This document shows, in pieces, positions 42,347 to 54,319 of a DNA stretch of 64,000 nucleotides. Below the pieces are notes generated by a model, which was not told where the DNA came from, ran no database searches, and worked only from the letters and a program-made list of their open reading frames with translations. A program made the translations under genes and the position numbers. Origin of the DNA: Branchipolynoe longqiensis (Eukaryota > Annelida > Polychaeta > Phyllodocida > Polynoidae); the NCBI GenBank assembly GCA_030323885.1, contig CM059187.1, positions 139,224,415 through 139,288,414 of the forward strand. The letters are read 5' to 3'. Position 1 is the first letter of the stretch. Every line of letters begins with the position of its first letter.

Positions 42347-42703
42347 TTAAAGCTGCATAGTCTGATGAAATTCTTTTTTAAACCAACTATTATCTAGATT
42401 TGAATCTACATATTTAACTTAGATACTGGTTCACTTATTGACCATTTGCTGTCACATAGAAGTGAATACTGAGGCAATTTAATAGCGTCTGTTACTGCAG
42501 AAACCTATGGCGTCAGAGTTTTGATATGCTTGGCAAAATTAATTTGGCATGTTTGCACTTCAAATATTTCAAAACCTAACCATTAAAAATAATAGTTACT
42601 TCAAAGTAAAGTATGGTAGGTTATAACAATCAACATATTATATTTAATATAGTTATCTCAGAAAATTACAGAAATCCAAAAATATAGGACATTGCAACCT
42701 TAA
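42347..42703 (-). mobile_element. MITE-A copy
   Basis: Inverted full copy, TTAAAGCTGCATAGTCTGAT to CATTGCAACCTTAA, with a degraded right TIR. Confidence 0.85.
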
Positions 42704-42803
42704 TAAACATTTGCTCACCCTAAAGTATGATTTAAGTCCTGTGTACAGGGATGAGTATTGCCTGAGGTGAATCCAGACGCCCAAGAAATATCAGGCTACT
42801 TAC

Positions 42804-42994
42804 TTAAAGCTGCATAGGCCGATGAAATATCAAATTTTCAAAACCAAACCAATTATCCAGATTTGATTTTACATATCTAACTTAGATACTGATGCACTTA
42901 TTAAGCATTTGTTTCTGTGTAGAAGGCAATACTGAGTCAATTTAACAGAACCTGTTACTGCAGAAGTCTATGGTGTCAAGAGTTTTGCAAGCTA
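42804..42994 (-). mobile_element. MITE-A fragment
   Basis: TTAAAGCTGCATAGGCCGAT to AGAGTTTTGCAAGC; the other half is missing. Confidence 0.75.
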
Positions 42995-43107
42995 TAGGAA
43001 AAGGGATATTAAGGTGGATTTGTAATACTGTCTGCAAGGGCTTCATAATACTCTGCTATGAAGTGAATTACTTGTTTATGATTTTCCCTGAAATAATTGT
43101 GACTTAG

Positions 43108-43446
43108 TTTGTTTGTTTGTTGTTTTACGTCCTAGCAACATCTAAGGTCATATCAGGATGGGTACCGACTTGTGACAGTGCACACTCATGGCGACTTTAT
43201 AGTGTTGCCCCACTGGGAGACCAGGCCACCAGCACCATGACCTGATATCCCACTCAGTCACATTATCCCGACACTGAGCCAACCAGTCCTTGCCTTATCC
43301 TAATCATACCGAGCGCCTGGCTAGGAAGCGACAAGTATCAATTTTTAAGTCATTGGTTTGACTCGACCAGGGTTCGAACCCACGATCCCAAGGTGTACCA
43401 ACACGGGAGACGGACGCTCTAACTCATTCGGCCATCCCGTCTGGTT
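43108..43446 (-). mobile_element. tRNA-derived SINE, head type b
   Basis: Inverted full copy with intact head (GACGGGATGGCCGAATGAGT on the minus strand). Confidence 0.88.
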
Positions 43447-43472
43447 TGGGACTTAGTTAGTAGCCTAAATAG

Positions 43473-43532
43473 GGTTGTCACAAGTCGGTGTCCGTCCTAA
43501 TATGACCGTGGGTATAAAGTCCAACAAATATA
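43473..43532 (+). mobile_element. SINE fragment (3' tail)
   Basis: GTTGTCACAAGTCGGTGTCC to AAAGTCCAACAAATA, an isolated 3' end. Confidence 0.6.
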
Positions 43533-44254
43533 ATCTAGTGCCCGAGAAGGGTCATTAGACACTCTAATAGCAGCAGCTTGGCCTGAGAAGTTAGAGGCTC
43601 CAACCTAGATGAGGTTAAACATAATTCCCCAGAAAATAGTTAATTGAAAAATATACAAATTATTCACTCACAATCCCCTTTGTCACATTGTACATATTTA
43701 AGCCCCCATACCCCAACATTTATGTGTCCTGTTGCATTAAAAAAAAACACAAAAAAACATGGCATGGCCAACGTGTTTTTTTTTTAAATTGGTGATCGTC
43801 CCCGCCTGTGCCTGAAAACTCGCCCGCCCTGCTTTTCTTTAAATATATTTTGTAAACTGTTAAAAATGTGTCAAGCTAAATTGTATATTTATGTACAGGA
43901 ATAGCTGCAGGTCTGCACTGTACCAGGCTCAGTTCATGAATGAATATGAGTTCAGATAGCATTCTTAACGTTGGATTCTTCTCTCCATAGTAACACTGTA
44001 TCCTTTAATAGCTTGGGTACACGTGAATGCAGTGGGTGTGCATCCGGTACAGTGTCTAGGCAACACTAAAGCAGTTTCCCCCGCCATTAATTAACCATGT
44101 TTATGATGTTACTAGCAATATGTACAATACCATTGAAATCATGTCAAAAACACCGAAAATACAAATAAAAATAAAAAACCGCCCCCGACCCTGATTTGTA
44201 TGATAAAAAAGGACGCTCACCAATTTGATTAATATTTTTATTTTGCCTATTAAT
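43533..44254. other. Unassigned stretch
   Basis: An A-run (43737-43747) and a T-run (43774-43783) are present. No gene or recognised element. Confidence 0.35.
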
Positions 44255-44382
44255 GAGGAGCCCCAGGCTAGGAAGCGACACTTATCAATTTTAAAGTCAT
44301 TGGTTTGACTCAACCGGGAACCGAACTCCCAACCTTCCGCACGCGAGGATCGCGCTCTACCGATTAGGCAACCGCGCCCCGT
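44255..44382 (-). mobile_element. SINE fragment, head type a
   Basis: Only the head and adjacent body are present, with an intact B box (GGGAACCGAACTCCC, inverted). Confidence 0.75.
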
Positions 44383-44815
44383 GGTCAGATCCAAATGTAC
44401 ACGTGAGGACAATCATGTCATTACTACATGATAAAATAAAACAAAATCGATGTGCTTCACCCTTCTGCAAAAATCACAGGTGCCATTCCACCCAGTAGAA
44501 GTGGCAAGCGTCCTTTGATTAGAACCGTCCCAACGGTATTATACTCCGCCCCCTCCCCCTTAACTCACACTTATTTTGTGGGGTTTTTGTGTGTGCTGAA
44601 CTGACACGAGCCTTTACCCATCATGGGTTCCTGCACGCCCACCTGTCATTATCCTTTCATGCCTTTAGCACCGGCCACCGACCTGTTTACAAGACTCCCA
44701 CGATGGAGTATACCTTATTGAACTAGTTCCAATACTAGTAGATGTATTTCCAGTACATATGTACGATCACTTACTACTACTAAAATCTTACTTTCATATC
44801 AATGCGCATATGTGT

Positions 44816-44931
44816 GTTGTTTTACATCTAGGCCGCCAGCACCATGACCCGATATCCCATACAGTCACATTATCCTAATGCTGTGCTAACCAGTCTGTGT
44901 CCTATCCCGACCTTCAGCACGGCCACCGTGC
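44816..44931 (-). mobile_element. SINE fragment cut by CCGG element 3
   Basis: Internally deleted (GTTTTACATCTAGGCCGCCA joins tail to mid-body). Its head end GGCCACCGTGC is directly joined to the CCGG element at 44932. Confidence 0.65.
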
Positions 44932-45423
44932 CCGGTGTCGCAGTTTCCGCCCTCCGCCAGTTTCCGCCCTCCGCATACACTCAAATGCATTGTCAATGGC
45001 CGTGAGCAATCTTCATACAGAAAAAGTGAAATATCTCTAAAACCACACCACCTAGAAACAAATCGCTTGGTACACATATAGAAAACATCTTTACCAAAAA
45101 GATTATATTAAATTTATAAGGTTAGGGTTCTTGATTTCTATTAATTTTGAATAAAACTAATGTGTTGCACTGCGCGTATCGTCAAACTCAAGGCATTGTC
45201 AATGGTCGTGAGCAACCTTCATACAGAAAATACAGAAAAAGTGAAATATCTCTAAAACCACACCACCTAGAAACAAATCGCTTGGTACACATATAGAAAA
45301 CATGTTTACCGAAAACATTATATTAAATTGATAAGGTTAGTGACGATACTGTTTGATTTTGACGCATGCGCAGAAGCGATGCTGAGGGTGGAAACAAGTG
45401 GAGGGCGGAAACTGCGACACCGG
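44932..45423. mobile_element. CCGG-ended modular-TIR element, copy 3
   Basis: Both arms read inward CCGGTGTCGCA, then GTTTCCGCCCTCCGCCA, then GTTTCCGCCCTC (GTTTCCACCCTC in the right arm), then GCATCGCTTCTGCGCATGCG on the right. The interior is two tandem ~193-bp units. It is 492 bp and non-coding. Confidence 0.82.
44985..45345 (+). repeat. ~193-bp tandem unit, two copies
   Basis: CTCAAATGCATTGTCAATGG and CTCAAGGCATTGTCAATGG start the two units. The second contains a short duplication of CAGAAAATACAGAAAA. Confidence 0.85.
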
Positions 45424-45582
45424 TCTGCGCATGTGTGCTGCACTTTAAAATAAAGCACATGTTCGGATGACACTCAACATGCAACACTCGTATTAGCTCA
45501 AAAATAGAGTTTCAGACATTGGCTACAATTAAGTAATGAAAGGGGGTCTCACACAAGTGGCCCGCTCCCAGCAATGGCCTAC

Positions 45583-45912
45583 TAGACGTGGTGGCCGAAT
45601 CGGTAGAGCGCAGCCTCCCGTGCGGGAGATCGGGAGTTCAATTCCCGGTCCAGTCAAACCAATATCTTAAAACATCGATACTCATCTCTTCCTTGCGTAG
45701 CACTCAGCATTAATAGGATAGGGCAAGGACTGGTCGGATCAGTATCAGGATAATGTGACTGAGTGGGATATCAGGTCATTGTGCTGGTGGCCTGATTTCC
45801 CAGTGAGCCAGCACTATAAAGTCGCCACGAGTGTGTACTGTCACAAGTCGGTACCCATCCTGATATGACCATAGATGTTGCCAGGACGTAAAACTCCAAC
45901 AACCAACCCAAC
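45583..45912 (+). mobile_element. tRNA-derived SINE, head type a
   Basis: Full copy, TAGACGTGGTGGCCGAATCG to AAAACTCCAACAACC, then an (AACCC)n tail. Confidence 0.88.
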
Positions 45913-46255
45913 CCAACCCAACCCAACCCAACACAGCTGTGGCCCGCACCGGGCCCCTTGTTGCAAGCCTCTTCTGTAACCGAGTTTGCCTCCCGCCATG
46001 GCGATGGGCAGGGAGGGGTCTAAGGGTGAGCGGATCGCCTCACGAATACTAAAAGACGCTCACTGTCACACCAAGCCGCCATGCTCCGTTACGACAGAAA
46101 ACAAAGTCATCTTCAATTAGGCATGAATCAGCACATGACGTCATGCTTAGCTTAGCGCACCACACAGTGGTTGTCTATTTGTGGTTGGCATCTTTACCTC
46201 CGACATGACAGCCCACCATTAGGGCATGGTTGCGGGAGGGCCAGCAGGGCGTGCA
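45913..46255. other. Unassigned stretch
   Basis: It starts with a short (CCAAC)n run that belongs to the SINE tail. Otherwise nothing recognised. Confidence 0.35.
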
Positions 46256-46261
46256 CTGCGC

Positions 46262-46650
46262 CCACCAGGCGAGCTGGTAGATCGTGGGATTCGAACCCAC
46301 GGGTTCGAACTCGGACATCAGATAAACTAATAGACGTGTTATGGTACTGTGGCCGGGCGCGGCTGAAGCAGGCCGACACTTTGTGGGACGCCCGGACGCG
46401 ATGGACTAATCGGTAAAGTGAAGGCTTCCCGTGCGGAGGTTCGGGAGTTTGAATCCCAGCCGAGTCAAACCAATGAGTTATAAAATTGCTATTTGTTGCT
46501 ACCTAGCCCAGTGCTCGGCATTAATAGGATAGGGCAAGGACTCGTTAGTTCAGAAGCAGGATGGCCAGATGGGATGGCTGAAAGAGTTAGAGCGTCCGTC
46601 TCCCGTGTTGGTAGATCGTGGGTTTGAACCCTGTGTAAAATATTCTGATG
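46262..46650 (+). mobile_element. Cluster of three partial SINE heads
   Basis: A head-b B-box piece (46262-46318, GTGGGATTCGAACCCACGGG), a head-a half SINE (46393-46556, CGATGGACTAATCGGTAAAG on) and a head-b piece (46560-46638, GATGGGATGGCTGAAAGAGT on) lie in series. Confidence 0.7.
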
Positions 46651-46855
46651 AAACGCATTGGTGGGGAATGTGAAATGGTCTATAAAGGAGTACAAATGGT
46701 CTATTAATGTAAATGATGTATAGGGCCAGGTGCATGAATGTATTTATGTAGTTGCTAGTGATTCTTTACTTTGGTCAATAGTCATTGTGTATTAGGTAGA
46801 TAGTGTGAAAGGGGCACTACTGTTAGTGTGTAAGAAGCCCAAGAGCTGTACTCAC

Positions 46856-46874
46856 TACCCCCCCCCCCCCCCCC
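46856..46874. repeat. C homopolymer (~18)
   Basis: A run of C interrupted only at its edges. Confidence 0.9.
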
Positions 46875-46922
46875 AACTGTTAGTCACGGATCACCACACA
46901 AACACAGCTCAGGCAGGTGCAG

Positions 46923-47340
46923 GCCTAGATAAAGGATTCACCCTGTACTTGCAGTACACGCGTGAATACCAACCCTATATAAAAGCTGTCGAAAACGTGG
47001 GGAAATGAAATGAGAGCCTAATTTCACAATCTAAGAAGCAACATTTATTCTTTGTATACGTGTTCATATTTCCCCGCTATCTTTGAGTTGAAAAATATAC
47101 TAAAACATCTAGTTTAATAAGATTTAAATGTGAAATCGACACCGTTCTCTGGCTGCCATATTGTCTTTTTGCATTCTCTCCCATTTCACCAAATCTGTGC
47201 CGATATATGTAGCCATTTGATTCTGGAACCACAGTTTCTAGTTCCTGTCCTATACTAAAGCTATTTTCGCCCGTATTTACACTACGTTGTCGTTCACCCG
47301 TGTACTACAAGTACAGGGTGAATCTTTTATCTGGCGCAGG
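46923..47340. mobile_element. TIR element (CACCCTGTACTTG family)
   Basis: AGATAAAGGATTCACCCTGT followed by ACTTGCAGTACACGCGTGAA at the left is mirrored at the right by AGATAAAAGATTCACCCTGT, ACTTGTAGTACACGGGTGAA (inverted). The ~40-bp TIRs enclose a non-coding interior. Confidence 0.78.
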
Positions 47341-47629
47341 CCAAGCAGCCACACCGCATGGTGGTGGTGGGTAGATCACAGTAGCCATGGTGACACAAGA
47401 ATGCTTACTGTTCATTGGTGGAACTAGAAATGCTTGTTGCTGATTGGAGATAATGGTCAGGTGGTATGCCATATCAGATCCATGTACCACTATATAATAA
47501 TAAACCTGAGGGTGCAAGCTCTCACCCTACTTTTACTCTTTATACTCTTCCTTTCTCTCCTTGCCTGTACTGATTTCATATAGCCTGCCTACCCAAACCA
47601 CAGATGCCAGCCGTCGACTTTACACCTGG

Positions 47630-47930
47630 TTATATCAAACCAATGACGTAAAAATTTATACTTGTCACTTCCTAGCCAGACGCTTGACATAATTAGGATA
47701 GTGCAAGGAGCAGTGGAATGAGGAAGACCAATCGTCCGTGATTGAAATTTCCCCTGCGTAAACAACTAATGTACCAACAACAAAAAAGTGACTGAGTGGG
47801 GTATCAGGTCATGGCGCTGGCAGCCTGGTCTCTCAGTTAGACAGCACTATAAAATCACCATCAGTGCACACTGTCACAAGTCCGTCCCCGTCCTATGCCC
47901 GTAGATGTTGCTAGGACGTAAAACAACAAA
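47630..47930 (+). mobile_element. SINE with alternative tail, followed by normal SINE tail
   Basis: A headless SINE body reaches GGATAGTGCAAGG, then switches to a different 3' end (GCAGTGGAATGAGGAAGACC ... AATTTCCCCTGC ... ACAACAAAAAA, 47710-47787). A standard SINE 3' half follows (GTGACTGAGTGGGGTATCAG on). Confidence 0.65.
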
Positions 47931-48414
47931 TAAACAACAAACGTTGTGGGACATATCGAGTGCGCTGCACCTCTGTCAATAACCATCCCTCTATGTTTAC
48001 ACACACGAGGATGAAAAACGGGGCCAGCCCACCACCTCACCACCACACCAAACATGTATGTTCTTAGAACGCCAGGCCAGGCGCAACTTATCTCACTTAT
48101 TGAATCTCTCAAGTAACAAAGCATGTACGTTTCCGCCTAAAATACCCAAAGGTGTAGTTCTGTGGGAACGGAGTTCCCTTAATTGTGGAGGGGGAGCGGC
48201 GTTCCCTGACCATTTCAAATACTTATTTGAGGTTTTTCTTAGCATTGAACATATTTATATATATTAAACATTATTTTGTTCGCCGGGTTATTGGTCAACT
48301 ATTAGTAAAAAAACTACCTGGAAGTAGAGGTGGTGCCACTTTCCGCCTGGTGGTACCGGTACTATAGACGTGTGCTGAATGTGTTCGACAAGCTCAAGTT
48401 TACCGCCCTTGGGG
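47931..48414. other. Unassigned stretch
   Basis: No recognised gene or repeat between the SINE pieces. Confidence 0.35.
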
Positions 48415-48460
48415 AGAGGGGTGGGGGTGGGGGTGGAGGTGGGGGTGGCGGAGGAGGCAA
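48415..48460. repeat. G-rich low-complexity tract
   Basis: Imperfect (GGGGGT)n. Confidence 0.8.
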
Positions 48461-48488
48461 TCAAGTCCTCGGGCGTCCATCAGAATGC

Positions 48489-48612
48489 CGCACGTTTTTT
48501 TTGTTTTTTTTTGTAGATTAGTTGATTAAGCAGGGGAAATTTCAATCGTGGACGATTGGTCTTCCTCATTCCACTGCTGATTGCCCTGTCCTAATAATGC
48601 CAAGCGCCACGT
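48489..48612 (-). mobile_element. Short SINE with alternative tail and A-rich end
   Basis: On the minus strand, GGCATTATTAGGACAGGGCA leads into GCAGTGGAATGAGGAAGACC ... AATTTCCCCTGC and then (A)8-9 runs. The alternative tail is 46/48 identical to 47710-47757. Confidence 0.7.
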
Positions 48613-48625
48613 TGATATCAGTAGA

Positions 48626-48937
48626 TGGTGGTTTTACATCCTGGCAACATCTAAGGTCATATCAGGACGGATACCGATTTGTGACAGTGCGCAATCATGG
48701 CGACTTTAAAGTGATGTCCCACTGGAAGATCAGGCCACCAGCACCATGACCTGAGATCCCACTCAGTCACATTATCCTGACATTGGGCCAACCAGTCCTT
48801 GCCCTATCCTAATAATGCCGAGTACCAGACTAGGAAGCGACACGTACCAATTTTGTATGTCATTGGTTTGACTCAATGGGGAATTGAACTCCCGACCTTC
48901 CGCACGGGAGGCCTGCGCTCTACCGAATCGGTCGATG
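48626..48937 (-). mobile_element. tRNA-derived SINE, head type a
   Basis: Inverted copy, GGTTTTACATCCTGGCAACA to CGCTCTACCGAATCGG. Confidence 0.85.
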
Positions 48938-49205
48938 ACAATAGAAGGCGCCATAATTACTGCCTCATAAGTGGGACATGGAGTGAAAACAAAGTAGCGA
49001 AGACGGACCGATATAACTATAATCTATTTTCATCCTGAAGTGTACAAGATTAACTATTTCTATATAGGGCCAAGAATCTGATACGGATTTGACAACTTTT
49101 AATTAGAAATAGTTAAACTACCCTGACGTAACTACGAAACGCCAGTATTAAACCGCCTGTAGAGGTTGTTGGGGAAAGCATTAGAGCAGTCACATCCAAC
49201 AAGAC

Positions 49206-49475
49206 CAGATCGTGGGATTCGAACACATGAGTTCGAACTCTGGTCGAGTCAAACCAATGACGTAAAAGTTGACAGTTGTCGTTTCCTACCCAGACAACTC
49301 AGCATTATTAGGATATGGTAAGGACTGGTTGGCTCAGAGTCCTGATAATGTGACTGAGTGGGATATCAGGTCATGGTGGTGGCAGCCTGCTCTCCCAGTG
49401 GGACAGCACTATAAAGTCGCCACCCGTCCTGATATGACCATAGTTGTTGCCAGGATGTAAAACTACAAAACCAAC
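49206..49475 (+). mobile_element. SINE, head type b truncated
   Basis: It begins within the head (GATCGTGGGATTCGAACACA) and runs to the tail AAAACTACAAAACCAACC, with a small deletion near the end. Confidence 0.8.
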
Positions 49476-49586
49476 CAACCACCCAACAACACCATAAAGA
49501 GAAGTCTTCATCTGCTAGACAGGCAATCGCTAGCTTATAAATAACAATGCCTAGATAAATACCGCTAGAAAGTAGTGGCTACAACA

Positions 49587-50399
49587 GGTATGTTCTCAGA
49601 AAAGGTGGTCCATGATGGGTTACACAGTTTGAAAGCTCATAATATTCTTGTTTTTCATGAAATCAACCAATTTGCATTTGTGTCATCATATTGGTATGGT
49701 AAAGAGATAGCGTAAACAAAATCTTTTACTTATGTGGTTTTTGTTTCTTTGTATACTGACAAATTAGGCACAAATGAAGTGCCAAAAGCATGGCTGATTT
49801 GTGTAGTGCTAAATCGTGTGTTAAGCACAATGCAATTACATCCAACAAATGCATTAATTTGGGATAAATAGATTACTAATCTCTTTGTAAGATGTGTTTC
49901 TACTGTTTAAGGTACAGATTATGCTTTGTCTTTACATCTATTAAATTATTGACACATTAAATTCGCTGGAACGGTCGTTACACTTTATGTCCACTTTGAA
50001 CAAAAACTTTCAAACTCACTTTGCACTGCTATCAAATTTGCTTGGAACTATTTGTACACACCATTGTCAGCAGTGACTCCTAAAAAGTGCACACACACAT
50101 TTTCTTTTTATTAACATTGCTAATATAATCATATTTTAACAGATTTATAAATGTTTAATTTGAGTGTGATGTCCACTTTTTACTGAAATGACTGCATCGG
50201 AAATGATCAATGATACCATGCTAGCTCCTACTTCCAGGACCCCTTGCAAAAATGTGAGTGGGTCAACTATCTTTTTGTTCTCTAAATATGTTGTAGAGGG
50301 ACCATGTGTTTAACCTGTGTCATCCTGGGGTCATTTGTAGAAAGTTTATTTTTAACCCATCATGTCACACATATGAACCACCTTTTCCGAGAACAACCC
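49587..50399. mobile_element. TIR element (GTTCTCRGAAAAGGTGGT family)
   Basis: GGTATGTTCTCAGAAAAGGT...CATGATGGGTTA at the left is mirrored by GTTCTCGGAAAAGGTGGTTC...CATGATGGGTTA (inverted) at the right. It is 813 bp, AT-rich and non-coding. Confidence 0.7.
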
Positions 50400-50604
50400 A
50401 CATACAGATAGCGACGTCAGAAGCATTGATCTTCCCCCTTTCATTTTGCTACATGCTACTCGGCACACTTTAATGAAAATTAAATTGTGCTTATTTCACT
50501 GGAGAAATGTATTAAGTAACATATAGCTCACACACTAATTTTAAATTCTTATACTCGCTTATTCGTTCAGCTTTTTGGTTGCCTCTATGCTTGGTTTAAT
50601 AATA

Positions 50605-50862
50605 GTTCACCTAGTTTATTGAGGATGTCATCAGACAGGCTACCAAAGCAGATCCTCTATTCTCAACTGTCTTCTGGTTACAGAAAGAGAGGGCACCCTC
50701 GTCTCCGGTTCAAGGATACCATCAAGAGAAACCTGAAGCTGAGAGACATTAAGACCGACTCATGGACATCACTCTCACAGCAGAGAGCTAAATGGAGAGC
50801 GGCAGTCAAGTAATGAAAGCAGTCTTTGTCGCATCGTGACCGACAGCATGATGATGATGACC
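50605..50862 (+). pseudogene. Non-LTR retrotransposon (LINE) ORF2 3' end
   Basis: Codons at about 50622-50813 give RLPKQILYSQL, KRGHPRLRFKDTIKRNLK and WTSLSQQRAKWRAAVK-stop. This is the characteristic C terminus after the RT domain in several LINE ORF2 proteins (RLPK..LY..L, RG.P..R.KD..KR.LK, W..LA..R..WR). The RT itself is absent, so this is a 5'-truncated copy. The DNA ends in GATGATGATGA, a short tandem tail as in many LINEs. Confidence 0.8.
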
Positions 50863-51257
50863 TAGTTTATAATTCTTCTCTAATGATTTGTAGTCTTGCA
50901 AAGACTTTCTGGGTGCTTCAAAATTGGCATGGACAATACCAAGTACTGCATACCATCACTTGTAGAGTGCAGTTCGCAACCATCTGAATTAGTCTCTGCA
51001 ATTCTCATCGTCCATGTGGATACGATATTCATCAAAATGGTTGCACATGGTTTATATGGTTCTACGACAAAAGCTCGCAAGACAAAAGCTCACACCCTCA
51101 CTGAAAAAAAGGAGACAAAAGCTCACAAGCTTAAATCAGAGCTGTTCTCACACCTATCACACCTCATTTCACACCAGAATCACATATATTAGATACGTGA
51201 CCAACACAAATTTAATTTATGTAATTGTATTATAACTGGTACCATTGGAAATATTTG
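50863..51257. other. Unassigned stretch
   Basis: CAAAAGCTCACA-type words repeat near 51068-51130. No gene recognised. Confidence 0.35.
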
Positions 51258-51430
51258 TTTGTTTTGTTTGTTGGAGCTTTACGTCCTAGCAATGTCTATG
51301 GTCATATAAGGATGGGTACTGACTTGTGGACAGTGTGCACTCAAGGCGATTTTTATAGTGCTGCCTCACTGGGAGATCAGGCCACAGGCACCATGACCTG
51401 ATATCCCACTCAGTCACACTATCTTAATAA
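51258..51430 (-). mobile_element. SINE fragment (3' half)
   Basis: GTTGGAGCTTTACGTCCTAG to CCCACTCAGTCACACTATCT; head missing. Confidence 0.8.
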
Positions 51431-51682
51431 TGTCAAGTGCCAAAGCTATATTATAATGCAAGCATTAAATGGTATATTATGGTATGTAAAACTATATTAT
51501 TAAATGATAAATTAAAGTGCATAGTGGTGGGCGGAGAATCTATACTGTAACCAACAACACTCAATATATCTGTACATGGTGAGGCGGTTTGTGGCTCAGC
51601 TTTGATTAATATCTACAGGTGGCAGCCCCACAGCCAGCAGGCGACCCTATGTCACAAGTGGATGCATGGGATGGTTCATTGG

Positions 51683-52293
51683 ATGTTGGAGCTTTTCATC
51701 CCGGTGTCACGGTTTCAGTTCTCAACCAGTTTCAGTTCTCAACTGTCGCTTCTGCGCATGCGTCTAAATCCAACAGCGCCGTCGTAGCAGCTCTCACAGG
51801 CTAAGTACAACTCATTTATGGTATATTAGCACTCATATACTTTGCTTTTGCTGTTGATGTGTGTTTTGTCTTATATTAAGATCTTTTTTGACGCATGCGC
51901 AGATGGCGCTGTTGGATTTAGATGCATGCGCAGAAGCGATGTTGAGAACTGAAACTGGTTGAGAACTGAAACCGCAATACCGGCAACACCTAAGGTCATA
52001 TCAGGACAGGTACCGACTTGTGACAGTGCACACTCATGGTGACTTTATAGTTTCTGCCCCACTGGGAGACCAGACCACCAGCACCATGACCTGATATCCC
52101 ACTCGGTCACATTATCCTGACACTGAGCCAACCAGTCCTTGCCCTATCCTAATAATTCAGAGCGCCTGGCTAGGAAGCGACAAGTATAAAAGTCATTGGT
52201 CTGACTCAACATGGGTTCGAACCCATGGGTTCGAATTCCACAATCTATCCAAACGGGAGCCGGACGCTCAACTCATTCGGACATCCCGTCTAA
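51683..52293 (-). mobile_element. SINE, head type b, split by CCGG element 4
   Basis: The tail tip (51683-51700, ATGTTGGAGCTTTTCATC) and the rest (51984-52293) are separated by the 283-bp CCGG element. The intact SINE reads GTCC-TGGCAAC here, so the insertion site is known to within a few bases. Confidence 0.82.
51701..51983. mobile_element. CCGG-ended modular-TIR element, copy 4
   Basis: Both arms read inward CCGGTRTYRCG, then GTTTCAGTTCTCAACCA, GTTTCAGTTCTCAAC, then CGCTTCTGCGCATGC and TCTAAATCCAACAGCGCC. The shortest copy, with ~80-bp TIRs. Confidence 0.88.
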
Positions 52294-52927
52294 TGAGGGA
52301 TGCGTTGGCATGATGTGCTGAATCAATCCCTAAAGGGCCAGTCTGCTGTTCAGTTAGGACTAGAACTCGAGCAACCCAAGTGCAGATGCTGGGTCCACCT
52401 TTGTGTTGCATAAATATACCAACTATTAGGGGGGGGGGGGGGGTGCCGCGAGCACGCTCATGCCAATAGTGTCTGTTCTTAGTGACAGCATGCCATCATC
52501 TTTGGCCAACACCCTGGTGGTATGCGCGTCAGACATGGTGGTGTGCACTAGCGCGTTTCCAAGGCTTCGTGTAATTCATTGTAGCGAAATCGGCTCATCA
52601 GATCCGTATCTATAATGTATGAACCAATCAGGAAGCACAAATTAACAGCATTAGCTCCGGCTTAGGCTATGAGTTATATAGATTGTTTACTCGCTGCATC
52701 AACAGGGCACAGTCGCCATTTCAAGTTGGTAAAACCTACCCTCTCCCTCACTACTAATCCTAGACCTAGTGAGTCGAGACGTTAACAGTAACCGTAGTTC
52801 AATGTATTCAACAATAGGCCCCTAATGAGGCAGCTATGCAAAGAATTAACAACTTTGAAAATATCATTTGAAAAAGTCATTTGTATTAAATTTGTGTATA
52901 TATATAAAGTTTCCATTTTATTTCTAC
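52294..52927. other. Unassigned stretch with a G homopolymer
   Basis: Poly-G at about 52430-52443. No gene or element recognised. Confidence 0.4.
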
Positions 52928-53245
52928 CAGTAGCGGGGGCCGAATCGGTAGAGCGCAGACCTCCCGTTCAATTCCTTGTCCAGTCAAACAAATGACGTAC
53001 AAAATTGATACTTGTTGCTTCCTAGCTTGGCACTCGGCATTAATAGGATAGGGCAAGGACTGGTCAGCTCAGTGTCAGGATAATGTGACTGAGTGGGATA
53101 TTGGGTCATGGTGCCAGCAGTCTGATTTCCCAGTGGGGCAGCACTATAAAGTCACCATGAGTGCACACTGTCACAAGTCAGTACCCATCCTGATATGACT
53201 GTCTAATGTTGCCAGGACGCAAAACACCAACAATCAACCAACCAT
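52928..53245 (+). mobile_element. tRNA-derived SINE, head type a (deletion in head)
   Basis: GTAGCGGGGGCCGAATCGGT to ACGCAAAACACCAACAATC. About 20 bp around the anticodon region are missing. Confidence 0.82.
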
Positions 53246-53571
53246 TTCATTTCTATCCCAAAACAAGGTTATTTTGCAATCGCGGGTGTATCATGGTGAA
53301 ATTAGCAATGCTTTAACAATGTTTCAATTCGAATTCCTTTTATTTCAATTGTTAGTTTCCCGCCTAATTGCCCTTCAGCATCTAATATTACTGTCTGGTT
53401 CGCACTGAGACCACCAACCGTGCAGTAATCTTCAGACAAATACAAGTATCTACCACTACACGGCACAATGGCCGGCACTCAGACTGCACATTGCACGTAC
53501 AGTTCCAGTACCGCCGACCATTGTCACGAGGAATCCAGTGGCAAAACAGACAGTCTACCACAATTGTGAAA
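53246..53571. other. Unassigned stretch
   Basis: Nothing recognised. Confidence 0.35.
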
Positions 53572-53926
53572 TTAAAATTGCATAGTCCGCTGGTTTTAAG
53601 ATTCTGTAATTTTCTTAGATAAATACATTAGATTGATCGCTATGACCTACTTTACTTTAGTTTGAAGTAACCTTTATTTTAAACGGCTAACACTTGAGAT
53701 ATTTGAAGTATAACCATGCAACATTAATTTTGGCCAGCATGACACAACTCTGACATCATAGGCTGCTGTGGGAAGAGGTTATATTCAATTGCCCCAGTAT
53801 TCCCTTATATGTGGCGACAAATGATTAATAAGTGCACCAGTATCTAAGTTCAATATGTAGACTCAAAACTAGATAATTCTTTTGGTTTTGAAAATTTGAT
53901 ATTTTCATCAGACTATGCAGCTTTAA
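53572..53926 (+). mobile_element. MITE-A copy
   Basis: TTAAAATTGCATAGTCCGCT to ATCAGACTATGCAGCTTTAA. Confidence 0.85.
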
Positions 53927-54222
53927 TCAAGCTATACGTTGTCTATCTGGTAGTACCAGGCAGCTTAGGATTTCGTTAATTTCACAATTCTCTCAGTCTA
54001 TGTCTGGTTTACATGATTAAATTATGTAATACAGTCATTACCATCAAATAATACAAAGCCACTATAACAGCAAATACCCCACAAAACTTGCCGTCTCTGC
54101 TGCTATCGACTTCCTGAACTATGTCAACTATTCTGTCGATGGTTACCAGGGGCGTAGCTAGGCGTACACGCGTACGCCAAAACGTCCACATCGTTTTGTC
54201 AACAACAAATTTAAAAATAATA

Positions 54223-54231
54223 AAGAGAGAG

Positions 54232-54316
<85 letters not shown>
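54223..54316. repeat. (GA)n microsatellite
   Basis: Near-pure GA repeat of ~94 bp. It creates low-complexity RE and LS reading frames that are not genes. Confidence 0.97.
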
Positions 54317-54319
<3 letters not shown>

